A stretch of DNA of 7,675 bases from Candidatus Nanopelagicales bacterium (GTDB lineage Bacteria > Actinomycetota > Actinomycetes > S36-B12), in assembly GCA_023264215.1 (NCBI GenBank), contig JALQSY010000078.1, positions 1-7,675 of the forward strand, written 5' to 3'. Shown here piece by piece: positions 1 to 7,112 of this stretch (the first letter of the stretch is position 1; the number at the start of each line of letters is the position of its first letter). The notes under the pieces are model-generated. The model saw only the letters and a list, made by a program, of their open reading frames with translations. It had not been told where the DNA came from and ran no database searches. Position numbers and translations under genes: made by a program.

Positions 1-3000
1 AGGAGATGGTCGATTGCCCGGGCGAGATGTACGGCGGGAGGGGATTGCCCTCCAGGTCCACCGGGTTGGCCAGGCCGGCGAGGTTGATCGGCAGGGTCAT
101 CACGTTGCCGTGGAGCTTGGCCGTGTCGCGATCGCCCGCGACGTTGTTGATCAGCTCCATGGACGGGATGGCACCGCCGTCGCCTTCTCTCACGCCGTAG
201 GCGGTCGCGACGAACACGTCCTGGGCGAGGTTGCTGTTGACCATGATCAGGTCGGGTATGCCGTCGTTGTCTGTGTCGAGGTAGACCTGGAAGGTCGCGA
301 TGTCTGCAGCGCTGCGCCAGGGCTGCCAACTAGCGACGCCGATGTAGGCCCGCCCCGGGGTCTGCTCCGACAGCGGATCGTCACCGCGAGCAGCGACCAC
401 GCGCGCATCGGAGGTGAAGCCGATGTAGCGCATGTCCGCGGACGCTGCATCGCGATCGCTCACGCACCCCGTCGAGATGCCCGGCGTGCAGTAAGGCAGC
501 TGCGCGCTCTCGCCCATCAGTTGCAGGGCAGTGATGCGAGAACGCTGTCGCTCGTAGCGGGTGGAGGAGCGCACATCGACGCCGGAGCCGCTGAGGGAGA
601 ACGACCCCGTGAGCAAGGCGCCGTTGCCGCTGACGCGCACCGAGCCGGGAGCGGAGAGAGTGGAGGACGGTCGCGGTGCGGAGAAGACCGGCACCCGCAG
701 GGCTCCAGCACCGGCGGGTGCCACCACGAGCAGGGAACTGGCATCGGCCAGGAACTCGCGCATCGTGCCGTCCTGCAGCGGGTCGAGAACGATGGTCGGG
801 TCAGCCTTGTGGACCAGCCGTGCCGGATCCGCCGTGAGCTTCACGGTGACCGTCGCGGAGCTTCCCGGCGTCAGCGAGACCGACCTCGGTGACACTGAGT
901 ACGTCGCTCCCGGCAGTGCATGGACCGTCGTGAGGGACACGGCGTAGGACCGCGCACCGCCGGAGGCGCGCAGGTCCTTGATACGCACCCGCTTGGCGAC
1001 GGACGTCGCCTTCGTGACGTTCATGACGCCGAAGGAGACGCTGACCGCGCCAGGATCATCCACGACGTACGCGACCGCGTCCGTGCTGACGGCCCCGAGT
1101 GCGTCGATGCGTCCGGAGCCCATGCGCAGGTTGTCGTAGCGGGGACCGGACCGTGCCGGGTCGAGGAAGAGGTCGTGGTCGGCGGTGTTCATGATCGCCG
1201 CCTTGACCTGCTGTGGGTTCCACGTCGGGTGCGCCGCAAGCACGAGCGCGGCGACCCCGGCCGTCATCGGCGCGGCCATCGACGTGCCGCTGAGGCTGAC
1301 GCCCTGGTTGCCCGTGCCGACCGCAGCGGAGAAGATCGAACCCCCCGGTGCGCTCACGTCGGGCTTGACGTTGCCGGCGAGGGCCGTGCCGCGCGAGGTG
1401 AAGCTTGTGGCCATGTCCGTGGGGTCATCGGCGCCCGTGACGATGATGCGCTCGGAGTTGGTGAGCGAGTTGTCGAGCACCGCGGTGACCTCAGCCCCGG
1501 CGAGCAGCGCCTCGTGCAGTGCCTGCGTCGTGCTGCCGAGCGTGACGATCGCGGGGATCCGCTCATCGCCGGCTATGCCTACGTCGAACATCGTGAGGCT
1601 GCCGCCGAGGATGGCCCCGATGGCACCAGCATCGGCCGCGTGGCCCACTCGACCGGCCGAGCCGCAGCGCCGGGTCGCGTCGTTGTCGTCCCACTGAAGC
1701 AGTGCGATGCGGCCCCGGACAGCAGCCGCATCGGCGCTGGAAAGGGCCTCGCAGCCGTCGGCGTTATTGCCACTGCCGAGCGGCTCTGCCCAGTCACCGA
1801 TCTGGCTGACCTGCCCGCTTGCTCCCGGTCCGGTCACCCACGGGTACGCCTGGGAGCGGAGGTTGGGGTACGTCGCGGTGGCACCGGCGATCGTCGCGCG
1901 GAATCCATCCACGATCTGGCCATTGTCCTCGCTCGCGGCGACGGACAGTGCCTTGACGGCGACGGCGGGTGAGCCGATGACCTCATATGTGTCGCCAGAG
2001 TTGCCAGCCGAGGCGATCACTGCGATCCCCGCATCCACCGCGTTGTTGGTGGCCACCGAGTCCGGATCCTGCACGGAGCCATAATTGGAGCCCAGCGACA
2101 TGTTGACGACGTCGAGGTGGTCGGAGAAGTCGCCGTCGCCGTTGGGATCCATCGCCCAGTCGAGCGCCTCCACGACGAGGTTCGTCGTGCCGTAGCAGCC
2201 GAAGACCTTGAGGCCGTAGAGCGTCGCCTCCGGTGCCACGCCGGGGCCGATGCCCATCGTGTCGAAGGGCGTGCTCGCATCCCAGGGGCCGCGGTAGGTC
2301 GAGCCGTCGGCCGCCACGCCGTAGCCCGCGGCCGTGGCGGCGACGTGGGTGCCGTGACCGTCGCAGTCCAGCGGGTTGTCGTCGGGCTGCGGGATGGAAC
2401 TCGGGTCGTCACCGTTGTAGGCGTCGCCGGCGAAGTCGTATCCGCCCCCGACCTTGGCCGGGTCCGGATAGACCGGTGACTGGCCCGCGGCCGTGGCCGC
2501 GGCCGCCTCTTGGTAGGCCGCCACCGTGCCCGGGCCGCCGAACGCCGCGTGGGTGTAGTCGATACCGGTATCGATGATCCCGATCGTCACGCCTGCACCC
2601 GTGCCGGCGGCACCGGTCCAGGCGGCCGGGGAGTCGATGAGGGGGACGCCGATGGAGTTGTCGCGCTCCTTGGGCACCATCGGGTGCACTGCCTTGACGC
2701 CGGGGATAGCGGCGAGGGAGGCCAGGTCGTCGCTCGATGCCTGCACGGCGACCCCGGCGTACACATTGGTCGCCTCGAAGATGACGTTGTCCGGACCGAC
2801 GGCGCGGCGCACGCCACTGGCCAGTCGCTCGACGCGCGCGATCGCCGCTTGGGCGGTGATGCGAGCGCTGCGCGGAGTCGGCGCCTGGGACCAGGCGATG
2901 GCGGCAGGCTCGGCATCGAGTTCGAGCATGACGGGGACCGTGTCGGCGGGGCTCGGAAGCGCGAGGCGCTCGAGGAGTCCCGGGCCGTCCGCCTGGCCGC

Positions 3001-3133
3001 CGCGCGCGGGCGAGGCCGGCATGGCGTTCCCCGGCACGGAATCCCCTGGCTCCGCGCTCGCCGGTGCTGCGAGGGCGGCGAGGGCCAGGCCGATCGCGAG
3101 GGAAGGTGCGGCGAGGTAGCGAAGTCGGGGCAC
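1..3133 (-). CDS. Secreted subtilisin-like (S8) serine protease, Vpr-like; C-terminus outside window
   Basis: Extracellular endopeptidase, 1044 residues visible and no stop before the window edge. Seen in translation: a signal peptide (residues 1-27, cleavage after PASA); a propeptide resembling inhibitor I9 (about 65-157); the S8 domain with Asp188 (IIDTGID), His260 (DGHGTHVA), oxyanion Asn378 (ASAGNSG) and Ser618 (SGTSMAAP). About 410-560, between Asn and Ser, looks like a PA domain insertion, as in Bacillus Vpr and lactocepins. After about 680 follow beta-rich, Fn3-like stretches and an acidic calcium-type motif DTDNDGIPD at 953-961. The frame is open throughout and all catalytic residues are present, so it should be active. 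I chose GTG at 3133 because it gives a compact signal peptide (MPRLRYLAAPS...) and lies 6 nt after a TACGGT hexamer. An in-frame ATG at 3166 would add 11 residues. Divergent from the gene at 3278. Family assignment is firm; substrate is unknown. Confidence 0.95.
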   Translation of the reverse strand, partial: MPRLRYLAAPSLAIGLALAALAAPASAEPGDSVPGNAMPASPARGGQADGPGLLERLALPSPADTVPVMLELDAEPAAIAWSQAPTPRSARITAQAAIARVERLASGVRRAVGPDNVIFEATNVYAGVAVQASSDDLASLAAIPGVKAVHPMVPKERDNSIGVPLIDSPAAWTGAAGTGAGVTIGIIDTGIDYTHAAFGGPGTVAAYQEAAAATAAGQSPVYPDPAKVGGGYDFAGDAYNGDDPSSIPQPDDNPLDCDGHGTHVAATAAGYGVAADGSTYRGPWDASTPFDTMGIGPGVAPEATLYGLKVFGCYGTTNLVVEALDWAMDPNGDGDFSDHLDVVNMSLGSNYGSVQDPDSVATNNAVDAGIAVIASAGNSGDTYEVIGSPAVAVKALSVAASEDNGQIVDGFRATIAGATATYPNLRSQAYPWVTGPGASGQVSQIGDWAEPLGSGNNADGCEALSSADAAAVRGRIALLQWDDNDATRRCGSAGRVGHAADAGAIGAILGGSLTMFDVGIAGDERIPAIVTLGSTTQALHEALLAGAEVTAVLDNSLTNSERIIVTGADDPTDMATSFTSRGTALAGNVKPDVSAPGGSIFSAAVGTGNQGVSLSGTSMAAPMTAGVAALVLAAHPTWNPQQVKAAIMNTADHDLFLDPARSGPRYDNLRMGSGRIDALGAVSTDAVAYVVDDPGAVSVSFGVMNVTKATSVAKRVRIKDLRASGGARSYAVSLTTVHALPGATYSVSPRSVSLTPGSSATVTVKLTADPARLVHKADPTIVLDPLQDGTMREFLADASSLLVVAPAGAGALRVPVFSAPRPSSTLSAPGSVRVSGNGALLTGSFSLSGSGVDVRSSTRYERQRSRITALQLMGESAQLPYCTPGISTGCVSDRDAASADMRYIGFTSDARVVAARGDDPLSEQTPGRAYIGVASWQPWRSAADIATFQVYLDTDNDGIPDLIMVNSNLAQDVFVATAYGVREGDGGAIPSMELINNVAGDRDTAKLHGNVMTLPINLAGLANPVDLEGNPLPPYISPGQSTIS

Positions 3134-3139
3134 GCCGCC

Positions 3140-3145
3140 ACCGTA
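3140..3145 (-). promoter_or_regulatory. Putative -10 element of leaderless promoter for the S8 protease
   Basis: On the minus strand TACGGT (TANNNT) is followed by GGCGGC and then the GTG at 3133. This would place the transcription start at or next to the first base of the start codon. No clear -35 hexamer and no well-spaced Shine-Dalgarno sequence are seen; the nearest GGAG is 17 nt from the GTG. Confidence 0.5.
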
Positions 3146-3265
3146 CGCGTCTCCGGATAGTCGCATGCGCGAGTCCCGCCGGTGAACGACGCTCACCCGG
3201 TTCCTGACGTCGCCGGCTGGCGTAGTGCATGCACGGGCTCGCGCTCGCCCCAGTGTGGGGTGTGC

Positions 3266-3271
3266 CACGAT
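3266..3271 (+). promoter_or_regulatory. Putative degenerate -10 element for the TIGR03085 gene
   Basis: CACGAT keeps the A2 and T6 positions of TANNNT and is followed by CGGCGG and then the GTG at 3278. The 6-nt spacing matches the other genes here. The C at the first position makes it the weakest member of the set. Confidence 0.35.
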
Positions 3272-3277
3272 CGGCGG

Positions 3278-3916
3278 GTGAAGGCGATCGAGGTGGCCCG
3301 GCGGGAGCGGCAGGAGATCTGCGACCTCTTCTCGGACGTGGGACCCGATGCCCCGACCCTGTGCGGCGATTGGACCACGCGCGACCTGGCCGCTCATCTG
3401 GTCGTTCGCGAGAGCCGACCCGATGCCGCGCTCGGGATCGTGATCCGGCCGCTCGCCGGATACACGGATTCGATCCAGGCCAAGGTGGCGCACAGGGCGT
3501 GGCCGGAGTTGGTGCGCGACGTGCGCGACGGACCCCCGCTGCTATCCCCCTTCCGGCTGCCCGGGGCCCAGTCCATCGCCGACCCCTTCGAGTTCACGAT
3601 CCATCACGAGGACGTCCGTCGTGCGCGCCCGGGCTGGGAGCCCCGGGACCTTCCCATGGGGGAGCAGGACCTGATCTGGGAGCGCCTGGCGCGCGCGGCA
3701 CGGCTGCTGGCACGCCGCAGCCCGGTGGGCATCGCACTGGTGCGCAACGGCACCGGTGAGCGCATCGTGGCGAAGGCTGGTGCGTCATCGGTCACGCTGA
3801 CCGGTGAGCCACTCGAACTCCTGCTGCGCCTGTACGGCCGCACCGAGTGCATCGTGGACGTCGACGGCCCCCCGCCGGCGATCGCGGCGTTCGAGTCCGC
3901 GCGTTTCGCGGTCTAG
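3278..3916 (+). CDS. TIGR03085 family metal-binding protein (DinB / mycothiol maleylpyruvate isomerase-like)
   Basis: A 212-residue cytoplasmic protein of an actinobacterial family related to mycothiol-dependent maleylpyruvate isomerases and the DinB four-helix fold. Visible hallmarks: RRERQEICDLF near the N-terminus, CGDWTTRDLAAHLVVRE (29-45), RPDAALGI (48-54), and EFTIHHEDVRRA (105-116). His40 with Glu105-xxx-His109 fits the His/Glu/His metal site known in the maleylpyruvate isomerase family. The C-terminal part (about 160-212, with GEPLELLLRLYGR at 177-189) matches the small sterol-carrier-like end of such proteins. The actual reaction of this family is not established, so maleylpyruvate isomerase activity should not be assumed. 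The reading frame is open further upstream to an ATG at 3182, but homology-like sequence begins only after the GTG at 3278. No aromatic-degradation genes are nearby. It ends 29 nt before the ion channel gene. Confidence 0.9.
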   Translation: MKAIEVARRERQEICDLFSDVGPDAPTLCGDWTTRDLAAHLVVRESRPDAALGIVIRPLAGYTDSIQAKVAHRAWPELVRDVRDGPPLLSPFRLPGAQSIADPFEFTIHHEDVRRARPGWEPRDLPMGEQDLIWERLARAARLLARRSPVGIALVRNGTGERIVAKAGASSVTLTGEPLELLLRLYGRTECIVDVDGPPPAIAAFESARFAV

Positions 3917-3932
3917 CGGCGCTCGCCGCCGC
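3916..3932 (+). terminator. GC-rich hairpin after the TIGR03085 gene (possible terminator)
   Basis: GCGGCG-CTCGC-CGCCGC can form a 6-bp all-GC stem with a 5-nt loop. It starts on the last base of the stop codon and ends one base before the -10 hexamer of the channel gene. There is no following T-tract, so intrinsic termination is uncertain. Confidence 0.3.
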
Positions 3933-3933
3933 C

Positions 3934-3939
3934 TAGCAT
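3934..3939 (+). promoter_or_regulatory. Putative -10 element of leaderless promoter for the ion channel gene
   Basis: TAGCAT is followed by CGAGAC and then the GTG at 3946. The 9-mer CTAGCATCG recurs at the same offset upstream of xylB. No Shine-Dalgarno sequence fits the GTG at normal spacing. Confidence 0.55.
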
Positions 3940-3945
3940 CGAGAC

Positions 3946-4791
3946 GTGGCCCCGACACCTCCGCGGACTGGCCGCCTCGCGCGGCTCGTCGACTCCGACA
4001 CCTTCAATCTCGCGATCGCCGCCGTCATCGTGATCAACGCGATCGTCCTGGGACTCGAGACGTTCCCCTCGCTGATGACGTCATACGGCGATGCGCTGAT
4101 CCTGGCGAACAATGTCTGCTATGCCATCTTCGTCCTCGAGCTCCTCTTGCGCTTCGCCTCCTACGGCAGGCGGCCCCAGGACTTCTTCAAGAACGGGTGG
4201 AATGTCTTCGACCTCATCATCATCGGGGGCGTCTGGATCCCGGGCGTGCGCGAGAATGCCACCCTCCTGCGCATCCTGCGGCTCGCGCGCATCGCGCGAC
4301 TGCTGAGATTCCTCCCGGACGCACGGGTGCTGATCACCACGGTGGTGCGCTCCTTGCCACCGCTGGGCAGCATCGTGGTCCTCACCTTCCTCATCCTTTT
4401 CCTCTACGGGATGGTCGGGTGGGCGATGTTCGGTGCGGCGCTGCCGGAATCCTGGGGGACCATCACGAGGGCGATGCTCACGCTCTTCGTCCTGCTCACC
4501 CTCGAGAACTTCCCGACGTACCTCGACGAGGCACTGACGGTGACGCCGTGGGCCACCGTCTACTTCGTTTCCTACGTGCTCGTCGCCGCCTTTGTCATCT
4601 TCAACCTTCTCATCGGCATCATCATCGGCTCGATGGAGAGCGCCCGGGAGCGGGAGGCGCTGCGCGAAGCCAAGGAGTCGGGGGTAGGTGGCGATGCGGC
4701 GGCACGCATTCACGCGATTCGCGAGGCCCTCGATGCACTCGAAGCCGACGTCCAGATCTTGCGCGAGGCCAAGAAGGGCCCGAGGGAGTAG
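3946..4791 (+). CDS. Voltage-gated ion channel (NaChBac/BacNav-type 6TM ion transporter)
   Basis: A 281-residue inner-membrane channel subunit, expected by family to assemble as a tetramer. Segments in order: S1 about 20-39, S2 50-72 with Glu65, S3 84-101 with Asp89, and S4 107-123 with Arg at 109, 112, 115, 118 and 121. S4 is a regular every-third-residue voltage sensor, and Glu65/Asp89 are placed like the charge-transfer acids. S5 is about 137-163, pore loop about 170-195, S6 about 205-230. The selectivity filter reads TLENFP (185-190), compared with TLESW in NaChBac, so the pore glutamate is kept but the Trp is replaced by Phe. A charged amphipathic C-terminal helix (about 252-277, RIHAIREALDALEADVQIL) is probably the tetramerising coiled coil seen in this family. 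The length is normal and the gene intact. The GTG start gives MAPTPPRTG and sits 6 nt after TAGCAT. Ion selectivity (Na+ or Ca2+) cannot be decided from sequence. Confidence 0.93.
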   Translation: MAPTPPRTGRLARLVDSDTFNLAIAAVIVINAIVLGLETFPSLMTSYGDALILANNVCYAIFVLELLLRFASYGRRPQDFFKNGWNVFDLIIIGGVWIPGVRENATLLRILRLARIARLLRFLPDARVLITTVVRSLPPLGSIVVLTFLILFLYGMVGWAMFGAALPESWGTITRAMLTLFVLLTLENFPTYLDEALTVTPWATVYFVSYVLVAAFVIFNLLIGIIIGSMESAREREALREAKESGVGGDAAARIHAIREALDALEADVQILREAKKGPRE

Positions 4792-4919
4792 CGATCGTCG
4801 TAGCGCCATCGATGGGTCTTCTCTGACCTCGCCAGCCAGCGGTGTGCGGCAGCGACCAAAGGGATTCACGAACGGCGATCAATTTGGCGTCAAGCATGTA
4901 CCAGCGGCATTGCGGGGGA

Positions 4920-4925
4920 TACATT
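4920..4925 (+). promoter_or_regulatory. Putative -10 element of leaderless promoter for the Trp-rich secreted protein
   Basis: TACATT is followed by TGGCCC and then the ATG at 4932. It decides the start, because the same frame stays open upstream to an ATG at 4842 that would put 30 residues before the signal peptide. Confidence 0.5.
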
Positions 4926-4931
4926 TGGCCC

Positions 4932-5540
4932 ATGAAGCGGGGGGTGGCCTGCCTGATTGCCGTGGCGGTGATGCTCGGAGGAGCCGCCTACGCAACCGCC
5001 GCCGAGTCGACGGGCCTGGCGACTCAGGGCGCCGCATCGATGGTCGAGACTCGTGCAGCCCAACCACCGAATGGCTGGATACGGCGCGAGGTGCCGAACT
5101 GGATCTTCTGGGCTCCCAGTAGGCAATGGGTGGCTACGCACAACAAGAACGGTATCGACGTGAGTTCGCCGACGGGTGACATCGTCGTGAGCCACGGGTG
5201 GACCTCCTGGGGCTACGAGCTCAGCACTCGGGACGCCATCGAGATCATCTTCTCGCCGTCGAGCACCCCAGACTTCACGAAACTCCGCATTACCAAGTGG
5301 GGCAAGGTCACAGGCCCCCCCGGGGATCAAAGGCAGACGGTCATGTGGACAGGCATCCGTCGCCACCCGCTCAAGGGCAATCAGTCCGTCCGCGGTGTGA
5401 CCGAGGTCAATGTCTTCGTTGCGGGCTTCGGAGCCTACGGCTTCTCGGTCAAGGGCTACATGGCTCCTGTCAACCAGTGGAAGTCCAGTGTGAAGACAAT
5501 GCGCACCATCGTGCGATTCATCACGTTCCTGCCTTCGTAG
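4932..5540 (+). CDS. Small secreted Trp-rich protein of unknown function
   Basis: I do not recognise this 202-residue protein. The first 24 or so residues (MKRGVACLIAVAVMLGGAAY then ATAA) form a clear signal peptide, with likely cleavage between residues 21 and 24. No lipobox is present: the only Cys, Cys7, lies before the hydrophobic core. The mature part of about 178 residues therefore has no cysteine. It has nine tryptophans (49, 57, 60, 66, 90, 93, 123, 139, 183) and looks beta-rich with a C-terminal amphipathic helix (about 181-195). The layout NGW...W.FW.P at 47-61 and the final NQWKSSVKTMRTIV distantly recall the PsbP/DcrB-like secreted folds, in which a small domain ends with a helix before the last strand. 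This is a guess from shape, not a motif match. I chose the ATG at 4932 over the in-frame ATG at 4842 because it begins the signal peptide directly. Codon use looks somewhat less GC-extreme than in the neighbours. It is flanked by its own gaps (140 and 151 bp), suggesting a single-gene unit. Confidence 0.75.
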   Translation: MKRGVACLIAVAVMLGGAAYATAAESTGLATQGAASMVETRAAQPPNGWIRREVPNWIFWAPSRQWVATHNKNGIDVSSPTGDIVVSHGWTSWGYELSTRDAIEIIFSPSSTPDFTKLRITKWGKVTGPPGDQRQTVMWTGIRRHPLKGNQSVRGVTEVNVFVAGFGAYGFSVKGYMAPVNQWKSSVKTMRTIVRFITFLPS

Positions 5541-5575
5541 GGCCGCTGCCCCTGAGCCCGGGTGCGTTCTTCCTC

Positions 5576-5593
5576 GCGGGCTCATGCGCCCGC
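5576..5593 (+). terminator. Hairpin after the Trp-rich protein gene (possible terminator)
   Basis: GCGGGC-TCATGC-GCCCGC forms a 6-bp GC stem with a 6-nt loop, beginning 36 nt after the stop codon. It lacks a T-tract, which is common in high-GC actinobacteria but leaves the call weak. Confidence 0.3.
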
Positions 5594-5679
5594 CGTAGGG
5601 GCTGTCCGGCTGTGCTGCCAGCCCAGTGCGGTCGGGAGCAATTGCGCCCGAGCAGGGTCTGTCTTGACACCAAGGCATC

Positions 5680-5685
5680 TAGCAT
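5680..5685 (+). promoter_or_regulatory. Putative -10 element of leaderless promoter for xylB
   Basis: TAGCAT is followed by CGGGTC and then the ATG at 5692, nearly the same 12 bases as before the channel gene (10 of 12 identical). A perfect TTGACA lies at 5664-5669, but only 10 nt before this hexamer. It is too close to act as a normal -35 partner. Confidence 0.55.
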
Positions 5686-5691
5686 CGGGTC

Positions 5692-7074
5692 ATGCCGCTC
5701 GTCGCCGGAGTCGACTCCTCCACCCAGTCCGTCAAGGTCGTCGTACGCGACGCCGACACCGGTGCCCTCGTCCGCGAGGCGAGGGCGAGCCACCCGGACG
5801 GCACCGAGGTGCATCCCGACCACTGGTGGACCGCCCTCCAGGAGGCGAGCGACGGCCTGCTCGACGGCGTGAGCGCCATGGCGGTCGCGGCCCAGCAGCA
5901 CGGCATGGTGACCCTCGACGATGCCGGTGACGTCGTGCGCCCGGCACTGCTGTGGAACGACACCCGGTCCGCGCAGGACGCGGCCGATCTGGTCGCCGAG
6001 TGGGGTGGCCCGCAGGCGTGGGCCGACGCGGTGGGCAGCGTCCCCGTCGCGTCGTTCACGATCTCCAAGGTGCGCTGGCTCGCGCGCAACGAGCCCGAGC
6101 TCGCCGCGCGGGTTGCGCGCGTGCTGCTGCCGCACGACTGGCTGACGTGGCGGCTCGCGGGCATGCCCGCCGAGGCGACCACCGACCGCGGTGACGTGTC
6201 GGGCACCGGCTACTGGTCGCCGGCCGCGGGCGACTACCGATTCGACCTGCTAGAACTCGCCTTCGGTCGCGCCTACGACGTGCCCCGCGTCGCGGCTCCG
6301 CATGAGGTCGTCGGACAGACCGCCGCGGGCATCGCCCTGGCGCCCGGCACGGGCGACAACATGGGCGATGCGCTGGGAGTGGGCGCCCGACCGGGCGATG
6401 TGGTGGTCTCGCTGGGCACCTCGGGCACGGCGTTCGCCGTATCCGACACCCCGACGGCCGATCCGAGCGGCGAGGTCGCCGGCTTCGCCGACGCGACCGG
6501 TCGCTTCCTTCCCCTGGTGTGCACGCTCAATGCCGCGCGGGTGATCACGGCGACGGCCGCGATGCTCGGGACCGATCTCGACGGGCTCACGCAGTTGGCG
6601 CTGCAGGCCGACCCGGGCAGCGGGGGGCTGGTGCTCCTGCCCTACCTCGATGGCGAGCGCACCCCCAACCTGCCGGATGCGACAGGTTCGATCATGGGGA
6701 TGACGCGCGAGGCGATGACACCGGCCAACCTCGCCCGTGCGTCGATTGAGGGCATGCTCTGCGGGCTCGCCGATGCGGTCGATGCCCTTCGCGCGCAGGG
6801 CGTCGCTCCCGCACGGATCCTGCTGGTGGGTGGCGCTGCCGCCAACGCGGCCGTGCAGGAGGTGGCGACGACCGTGTTCGACCTGCCCGTCGTCGTGCCC
6901 CCGCCGGGGGAGTACGTCGCCGATGGAGCTGCGCGCCAGGCCGCCTGGGCGCTCGCGGGCGGCGCCGAGCCTCCCGCGTGGGAGTTGGCCGGTGAGATCG
7001 TGCGCGGGCCGGCCCCCATGGCCGCAGTCCGCGACGCGTACTCCGCGGCACGGCGTACCGTCCACGGGGCCTGA
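5692..7074 (+). CDS. xylB: Xylulokinase
   Basis: A cytoplasmic FGGY-family sugar kinase of 460 residues that phosphorylates D-xylulose with ATP to D-xylulose 5-phosphate. The N-terminal phosphate-binding motif is [10 protein letters not shown] (6-15). The substrate loop AAQQHGMV (66-73) matches the MxxQHG region of E. coli XylB. LLWNDTRS (87-94) is a further FGGY feature. The catalytic-base motif is [13 protein letters not shown] (219-231), with Asp222 the likely general base. [11 protein letters not shown] (240-250) and [15 protein letters not shown] (377-391) form the ATP-binding half, and [15 protein letters not shown] (316-330) is typical of xylulokinases. It is slightly shorter than E. 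coli XylB, about 484 residues, but nothing essential seems missing. The ATG at 5692 begins immediately before the phosphate motif and has the 6-nt leaderless spacing. It lies upstream of xylA on the same strand, separated by 257 bp. The substrate call rests partly on that neighbour, since FGGY kinases for other sugars look similar. Confidence 0.93.
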   Translation: MPLVAGVDSSTQSVKVVVRDADTGALVREARASHPDGTEVHPDHWWTALQEASDGLLDGVSAMAVAAQQHGMVTLDDAGDVVRPALLWNDTRSAQDAADLVAEWGGPQAWADAVGSVPVASFTISKVRWLARNEPELAARVARVLLPHDWLTWRLAGMPAEATTDRGDVSGTGYWSPAAGDYRFDLLELAFGRAYDVPRVAAPHEVVGQTAAGIALAPGTGDNMGDALGVGARPGDVVVSLGTSGTAFAVSDTPTADPSGEVAGFADATGRFLPLVCTLNAARVITATAAMLGTDLDGLTQLALQADPGSGGLVLLPYLDGERTPNLPDATGSIMGMTREAMTPANLARASIEGMLCGLADAVDALRAQGVAPARILLVGGAAANAAVQEVATTVFDLPVVVPPPGEYVADGAARQAAWALAGGAEPPAWELAGEIVRGPAPMAAVRDAYSAARRTVHGA

Positions 7075-7112
7075 GCCCGGGGGGCATCGAGAGGAATCGG
7101 GCGGCCTTGAGC

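Larger units (their letters stand above)
3134..3277. promoter_or_regulatory. Divergent intergenic control region with GCATGC palindromes
   Basis: This 144-bp gap separates the divergent protease and TIGR03085 genes and must carry both promoters. It contains a perfect 10-bp palindrome GTGCATGCAC (3225-3234), an 8-bp palindrome CGCATGCG (3162-3169), and a 5-bp inverted repeat GGTGA-N7-TCACC (3181-3197). The two palindromes share a GCATGC core, with centres 64 bp apart. These could be operators, but no regulator is encoded in the window and short palindromes arise easily in such DNA. Confidence 0.4.

Noticed and set aside
14..1972. Long plus-strand open frames (14-892 and 920-1972) opposite the protease gene
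   Set aside because: Their products are Arg/Ala/Gly-rich with no recognisable domain and lie antisense to a minus-strand frame with every subtilase motif in order. They are a by-product of high GC codon use.
3164..3166. ATG at 3166 (minus strand) as the protease start
   Set aside because: In frame, but it adds 11 residues (MRLSGDAYGGG) before an already complete signal peptide and covers the TACGGT hexamer. Kept only as an alternative.
2409..3230. Minus-strand open frame of 273 codons overlapping the protease 5' end
   Set aside because: It is an out-of-frame Arg-rich reading of the protease N-terminal region; the protease frame has the signal peptide and the catalytic Asp and His here.
4806..4815. 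Perfect palindrome CCATCGATGG after the ion channel gene
   Set aside because: It has no loop to form a terminator hairpin, and a single 10-bp palindrome is weak evidence for an operator. The rest of the 4792-4931 gap shows nothing else clear besides the TACATT hexamer.
4081..4869. Minus-strand 262-codon frame opposite the ion channel
   Set aside because: The product is highly charged and low in complexity, antisense to clear transmembrane segments; no start signal or family match.
5664..5669. Perfect TTGACA before xylB as a -35 box
   Set aside because: It is only 10 nt from the TAGCAT hexamer, and no -10-like sequence lies 16-18 nt downstream. Probably coincidental or part of another site.
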